A DNA stretch of 64,000 nucleotides, from contig CAJCIQ010000142.1 of the NCBI GenBank assembly GCA_903970475.1, positions 47,219 to 111,218 on the forward strand. Reading direction: 5' to 3'. The position numbers and the translations under genes were made by a program. Source of the DNA: Beijerinckiaceae bacterium. Lineage in GTDB: Bacteria; Bacteroidota; Bacteroidia; Chitinophagales; Chitinophagaceae. The stretch's first letter is position 1; each line of letters opens with the position of its first letter. The notes under the pieces are model-generated. The model was not told the origin of the DNA. It searched no databases and saw nothing but the letters and a program-made list of their open reading frames with translations. Below, in pieces: positions 61,087-64,000 of the stretch.

Positions 61087-63621
61087 ATGAGCGTCTTTAA
61101 ACCATCCGTACTGCTGATTCTCCTGGTGTTGCTTGCCAGCGCTGCCTTTTGTCAGGAGACCGCCTCTTCCCTGTTCAAAGCAGAGGAGGCCTATACCAGC
61201 CGGGAATTTCTGAGGGCTGCGCACCTGTTTGAAAAGGTGACCCACTACCGGAGGTGTCCCGCCGATGTGCCCTTGAAGCTCGCCATTTGCTATAAAGAAC
61301 TCAATGACTATGAAGATGCGGCCCACTGGTTTCAGGTGGCGCTGTCGTCTCCTGCAAAGCCGGTTGCCTCGGCCTGGACATCCTGGCTTACTATTTCATC
61401 CGCATACAGCGTGTCTTCTCAAGTGGCAGATCCCACGACCGGTAAGGCCATTGTTTCTTCTGACATTTGGATCTACTATGGAGATGCACTAAAAAGCCTG
61501 GGACAGTATGTAAATGCAAAGGCTGCTTACGCCCGTGCGATGGATAGTTTACGCAGCGCTACACCTATTACCCTACAGGCATCTACGTCCAATGGCTCGC
61601 ATGCTTCCAAATCCGATAGCCTGCGGGCTTCTGAGTCTGCCAGCGTACCGACTTCTGAGTCTGCCAGCGTACCGACTTCTGAGTCTGCCAGTGTACCGAC
61701 TTCTGAGTCTGCCAGCCTGCTGGCCTCCATCTCAGACAAGATCGCAGGCTGCGATTCCGCCATGGTCTGGTTGCATAAAGGTTCTTCCTATTTCATAGCC
61801 AATTTTGTTTCCGTCAATACCGCCCACTCCGATTGGGGAGCCCTATGGTATGGAACCCATCAGATTGTGTTTACCTCTGACAGCGTTCGGACCAGTGCTT
61901 TTGGGACACAAACCGAAGGCCGTAAGGTATCCAGAGAGTCTTCCTTTGATGCAGCCCTGTCCGGAAGACCCATTCAAAAACTCTATGTCGTTGACAGCAG
62001 CGCCATGGATAGCCTTAACCTTTCTTCGGCTGCCTTCAAAGGCATGTTTCCCGAGGTCAATGAAACGCTTTACCACGATGGAGCCCTCACCTTTAGTCCC
62101 TCCGGAGATACCGCCTGGTATACTTTGACCAGTGCTGGTTCCATAGATAACCCCTTGGAAAAAGTCAAATACAAAGAAGGAAGGAAGACCCATACCCTCA
62201 ACCTCATGCGTCTGGAGCTATGGTATACCATTAGAGACAGTGCAGGCCATTGGGGAACCCCACATGCTTTTGCCTATAACCATAGCAGTAAATATTCCGT
62301 AGGTCAGGCCGCCTTAAGCAAGGATGGTCATATACTCTATTTTGCTTCCGACATGCCCGGAGGCTATGGTAAAACCGACATCTGGTATTGCCTGCTCCAG
62401 GATGATGGCACCTGGTCCAAACCCATAAACTGCGGTCCCCTCGTCAACTCAGCCGAAGATGAAGGATTCCCCGAAGTAGGTACCGACGGGCACCTGTACT
62501 TTGCCTCCAAAGGTCATATTGGCATGGGCGGATTTGATATCTTCCAGGCCAATGGATCGCGTAGCGATTGGAGTGCTGTTGTCAACTTAAAAGCACCCAT
62601 CAACTCCTCGGGAGATGATTTTTACTTCAACATGAAGGACGATTACTCCGGATTCTTATCTTCCAACAGGCCAGGCGGCAAAGGAAGTGATGATATCTAT
62701 CTGTTCACTTACATGAGGCCATTGCCGGATATGGTAGCCAACGATTCCGTTCCTTCTTCGCCACTGGCTTTGAGTGGGCCTCCACGTCATGCCGATCTGA
62801 TCGTTCCCCCTTTTGCGGCGCCCGATCCGGATGTTTCCGTTGTAGACGAAGCCGTTCCCACGCGGGTTTCCCGCTCTAAAAAGCCCGGTGCGCCCGTCCG
62901 GCAAATCTCACCTTATGTCGTCGTAAAGACCATAGCCGTGGATTGGCTCAGCGGACAACCACTAGAAGGAGCAGAAATCACGTGGAATTTTAAGAATATA
63001 ACCACTGCGGCACATACTGCTCGCGCGTCCGGGTCCATGTCCGTTGTACAAACTTCATTTGTTCGTCCTGGCTACAACTACGATTCTTTGATTACCGGCG
63101 AAAACGGCGTGAACTTTCTGCGCGTAATCCGAGGTACCATCATCTATGATAGCGCTGCTAAAAGTGGCTACGCTTCAGACAAAGCCCTGGTCAATACGGC
63201 TAAAATGATTGACCTCGATACGGTAACTATACTACTTCGCCTCAAAAAGAATCCAGCCACTGGAGACTTGTTTGTTTTTCACCAGCTCTATTTCGACTTC
63301 AATAAGTACAATATCCGAAAAGACGCCGCCCTCGAACTAAACAGGCTTGTTGACTACCTGCATCAATATCCCAGCATTATTATCGATCTGAGTGCGCATA
63401 CGGATTCCCGCGGTAACGATGATTATAACCAGCAGTTATCGGAAAAAAGGGCCAACTCCGCCCGTCAGTACCTGATGCAACATGGTATCGCCATCCACCG
63501 CATCATCACCCATGGTTATGGGGAGGCATTGCCGGTTAATGGTTGCGTGAATGGGGTTCCTTGTACGGAGGATGAGTTCCAACTGAACCGGAGGATTGAG
63601 ATTAAGATCTTGAAGATGTAG
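61087..63621 (+). CDS. OmpA-family protein with TPR, PD40 and peptidoglycan-binding domains
   Basis: 844 residues from the ATG at 61087 (signal MSVFKPSVLLILLVLLASAAFCQ). The front has TPR-like helices (LFKAEEAYTSREFLRAAHLFEKVTHY, AICYKELNDYEDAAHWFQVAL); the middle has PD40/beta-propeller repeats (LSKDGHILYFASDMPGGYGKTDIWYC, GTDGHLYFASKGHIGMGGFDIFQA, DYSGFLSSNRPGGKGSDDIYLF); the end is an OmpA domain (FHQLYFDFNKYNIRKDAALELNRLVDYL, LSAHTDSRGNDDYNQQLSEKRANSARQYL) that binds peptidoglycan. A serine-rich insertion with 8-residue repeats SESASVPT lies near residues 181-212. This adhesin-SprF-OmpA order is that of the spr gene groups of Flavobacterium; this protein probably anchors the secretion or adhesin complex to the cell wall. 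Confidence 0.92.
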   Translation: MSVFKPSVLLILLVLLASAAFCQETASSLFKAEEAYTSREFLRAAHLFEKVTHYRRCPADVPLKLAICYKELNDYEDAAHWFQVALSSPAKPVASAWTSWLTISSAYSVSSQVADPTTGKAIVSSDIWIYYGDALKSLGQYVNAKAAYARAMDSLRSATPITLQASTSNGSHASKSDSLRASESASVPTSESASVPTSESASVPTSESASLLASISDKIAGCDSAMVWLHKGSSYFIANFVSVNTAHSDWGALWYGTHQIVFTSDSVRTSAFGTQTEGRKVSRESSFDAALSGRPIQKLYVVDSSAMDSLNLSSAAFKGMFPEVNETLYHDGALTFSPSGDTAWYTLTSAGSIDNPLEKVKYKEGRKTHTLNLMRLELWYTIRDSAGHWGTPHAFAYNHSSKYSVGQAALSKDGHILYFASDMPGGYGKTDIWYCLLQDDGTWSKPINCGPLVNSAEDEGFPEVGTDGHLYFASKGHIGMGGFDIFQANGSRSDWSAVVNLKAPINSSGDDFYFNMKDDYSGFLSSNRPGGKGSDDIYLFTYMRPLPDMVANDSVPSSPLALSGPPRHADLIVPPFAAPDPDVSVVDEAVPTRVSRSKKPGAPVRQISPYVVVKTIAVDWLSGQPLEGAEITWNFKNITTAAHTARASGSMSVVQTSFVRPGYNYDSLITGENGVNFLRVIRGTIIYDSAAKSGYASDKALVNTAKMIDLDTVTILLRLKKNPATGDLFVFHQLYFDFNKYNIRKDAALELNRLVDYLHQYPSIIIDLSAHTDSRGNDDYNQQLSEKRANSARQYLMQHGIAIHRIITHGYGEALPVNGCVNGVPCTEDEFQLNRRIEIKILKM
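61629..61716 (+). repeat. Tandem 24-bp repeat (3.7 copies) in the OmpA-family gene
   Basis: Units of 24 bases at 61629, 61653 and 61677 and a partial one at 61701; copies 1 and 2 are identical and copy 3 differs by one base. They code for SESASVPT, keep the frame and, being nearly identical, could easily change in number. Confidence 0.9.
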
Positions 63622-63735
63622 TTTATACCACCTTTTTCAATTAGATAAATTCTACTATTAGATATGATAATAGGAAAGTGGTGGACAGCTTTTTAAAAGA
63701 TGTTCAGCTTCATACCACCTCAAAAAAATTAAAAG

Positions 63736-63780
63736 CATAAAACTAGTAAAGGCCCTGGTGGGGCCTTTACTAGTTTTATG
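63736..63780. terminator. Perfect 20-bp stem-loop after the adhesin operon
   Basis: The 20 bases at 63736-63755 (from CATAAAACTAG to GGGCCC-side AAAGGCCC) are exactly complementary to 63761-63780, with the loop TGGTG. The GC-rich tip followed by TTTACTAGTTTT looks like a terminator that can work in both directions. Confidence 0.75.
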
Positions 63781-63861
63781 AAGAGGCAGAAAAAGCTTAT
63801 TACGGTAGTGTTTAATTCTTTGTGTAAATAACATAAGTAACTGTATAAGGTGGTTAAAACA

Positions 63862-63926
63862 CCCGCGTAGATGGAGTGAAGTGAGGCGGAGCGTAGCGGA
63901 GCCGAACGGAACGGAATCTACGCGGG
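63862..63926. repeat. GC-rich inverted repeat with purine-rich loop
   Basis: Arms CCCGCGTAGAT (63862-63872) and ATCTACGCGGG (63916-63926), perfect over 11 bp, around 43 bases made of short GCGGA/GAACGGA-like pieces. Its composition differs strongly from the AT-rich flanks. It may be a dispersed palindromic element or a structured RNA leader. Confidence 0.65.
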
Positions 63927-63973
63927 GACGGCGCCGAAAAATGGCCTCGTTTTTTTACCTTTAATACAGTATT

Positions 63974-64000
63974 ATGGAAGAACAACAACTACCACAACTT
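63974..64000 (+). CDS. Start of a gene running off the window (9 codons)
   Basis: ATG at 63974 followed by an open frame to the end (MEEQQLPQL). The AT-rich stretch before it (TTTTTTTACCTTTAATACAG) contains TACCTTTA, one base from a -7 element. Too short to name. Confidence 0.3.

Larger units (their letters stand above)
63622..63973. other. Non-coding gap with two strong inverted repeats
   Basis: No gene seen. It carries the 20-bp stem-loop at 63736-63780 and the GC-rich inverted repeat at 63862-63926, described separately. The phrase ATACCACCT occurs twice (about 63626 and 63713). Confidence 0.6.

Noticed and set aside
1..64000. Search for defence systems, prophage, integrons, transposases and secondary-metabolite clusters
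   Set aside because: No matching genes were seen. The single phosphopantetheinyl transferase is not accompanied by any synthase.

Overview
The window reads as chromosomal DNA of a Bacteroidota bacterium, most likely of the Chitinophagia. The evidence is: SusC/SusD pairs under an ECF sigma/FecR switch; PorP/SprF and gliding-motility C-terminal domains of the type IX secretion system; promoters of the TTTG-N18-20-TAnnTTTG type; almost no Shine-Dalgarno sequences; and many GH20/GH78 glycosidases. No rRNA, tRNA, CRISPR array, transposase or phage gene was seen.

Layout. 1-2.3 kb: start of an Ada/AraC-type gene, two gene remnants (one a zinc-less alcohol dehydrogenase that has lost its nucleotide-binding core) and intact HxlR and Crp regulators. 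2.3-7.2 kb: a leftward run of secreted, redox and membrane genes headed by a thioredoxin-fold protein with a DUF3738-like tail. 7.2-9.9 kb: a divergent histidine kinase/response regulator pair with four 10-bp-phased GTTAA repeats in the shared promoter region, then a small secreted protein. 10-21.9 kb: single accessory genes (beta-lactamase-like hydrolase, AraC regulator, two alpha/beta hydrolases, SRPBCC and DinB proteins, a GH20 hexosaminidase), a decayed ABC permease, and a TetR-TetX-like pair with its operator placed between the promoter boxes. 22-33.1 kb: a leftward glycan locus of ECF sigma, FecR, STN-type SusC, SusD, an unknown secreted protein and a GH20-PA14 hexosaminidase, separated by clear terminators. 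33.2-40.6 kb: papain-fold amidase candidate, GNAT/MarR, DinB, GH78 rhamnosidase, pentapeptide protein, small lipoprotein, and two broken genes (a metallo-beta-lactamase-fold hydrolase and a response regulator).

40.8-49.7 kb: a CHAD protein, then a rightward cluster of phosphoglucomutase, alpha-glucan phosphorylase, acetate kinase and phosphoketolase. Together these can turn glycogen into acetyl phosphate, acetate and ATP through a phosphoketolase bypass, with glucose-6-phosphate isomerase supplied elsewhere. 49.7-53.9 kb: PEP-mutase family lyase, beta-hydroxyacid dehydrogenase-like protein, phosphopantetheinyl transferase, Ada-like methyltransferase and a TPR membrane protein. 54.1-63.6 kb: a surface-adhesin operon of a 1981-residue protein with 21 Ig-like repeats, a DUF11 domain and a gliding C-terminal domain, followed by PorP/SprF and a PD40-OmpA protein. 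The last 350 bases hold two strong inverted repeats and the first codons of another gene.

Two themes recur. Several genes are broken by internal deletions, short duplications or homopolymer slips. Several intact genes (acetate kinase, the TetX-like enzyme, the thioredoxin-DUF3738 protein, the OmpA protein) carry GC-rich or tandem-repeat low-complexity insertions. I found no clear sign of a wholly new system; the best leads are the glycogen-to-acetate cluster, the alternating two-domain super-repeat in the adhesin, the phased regulator box and the repeat insertions.
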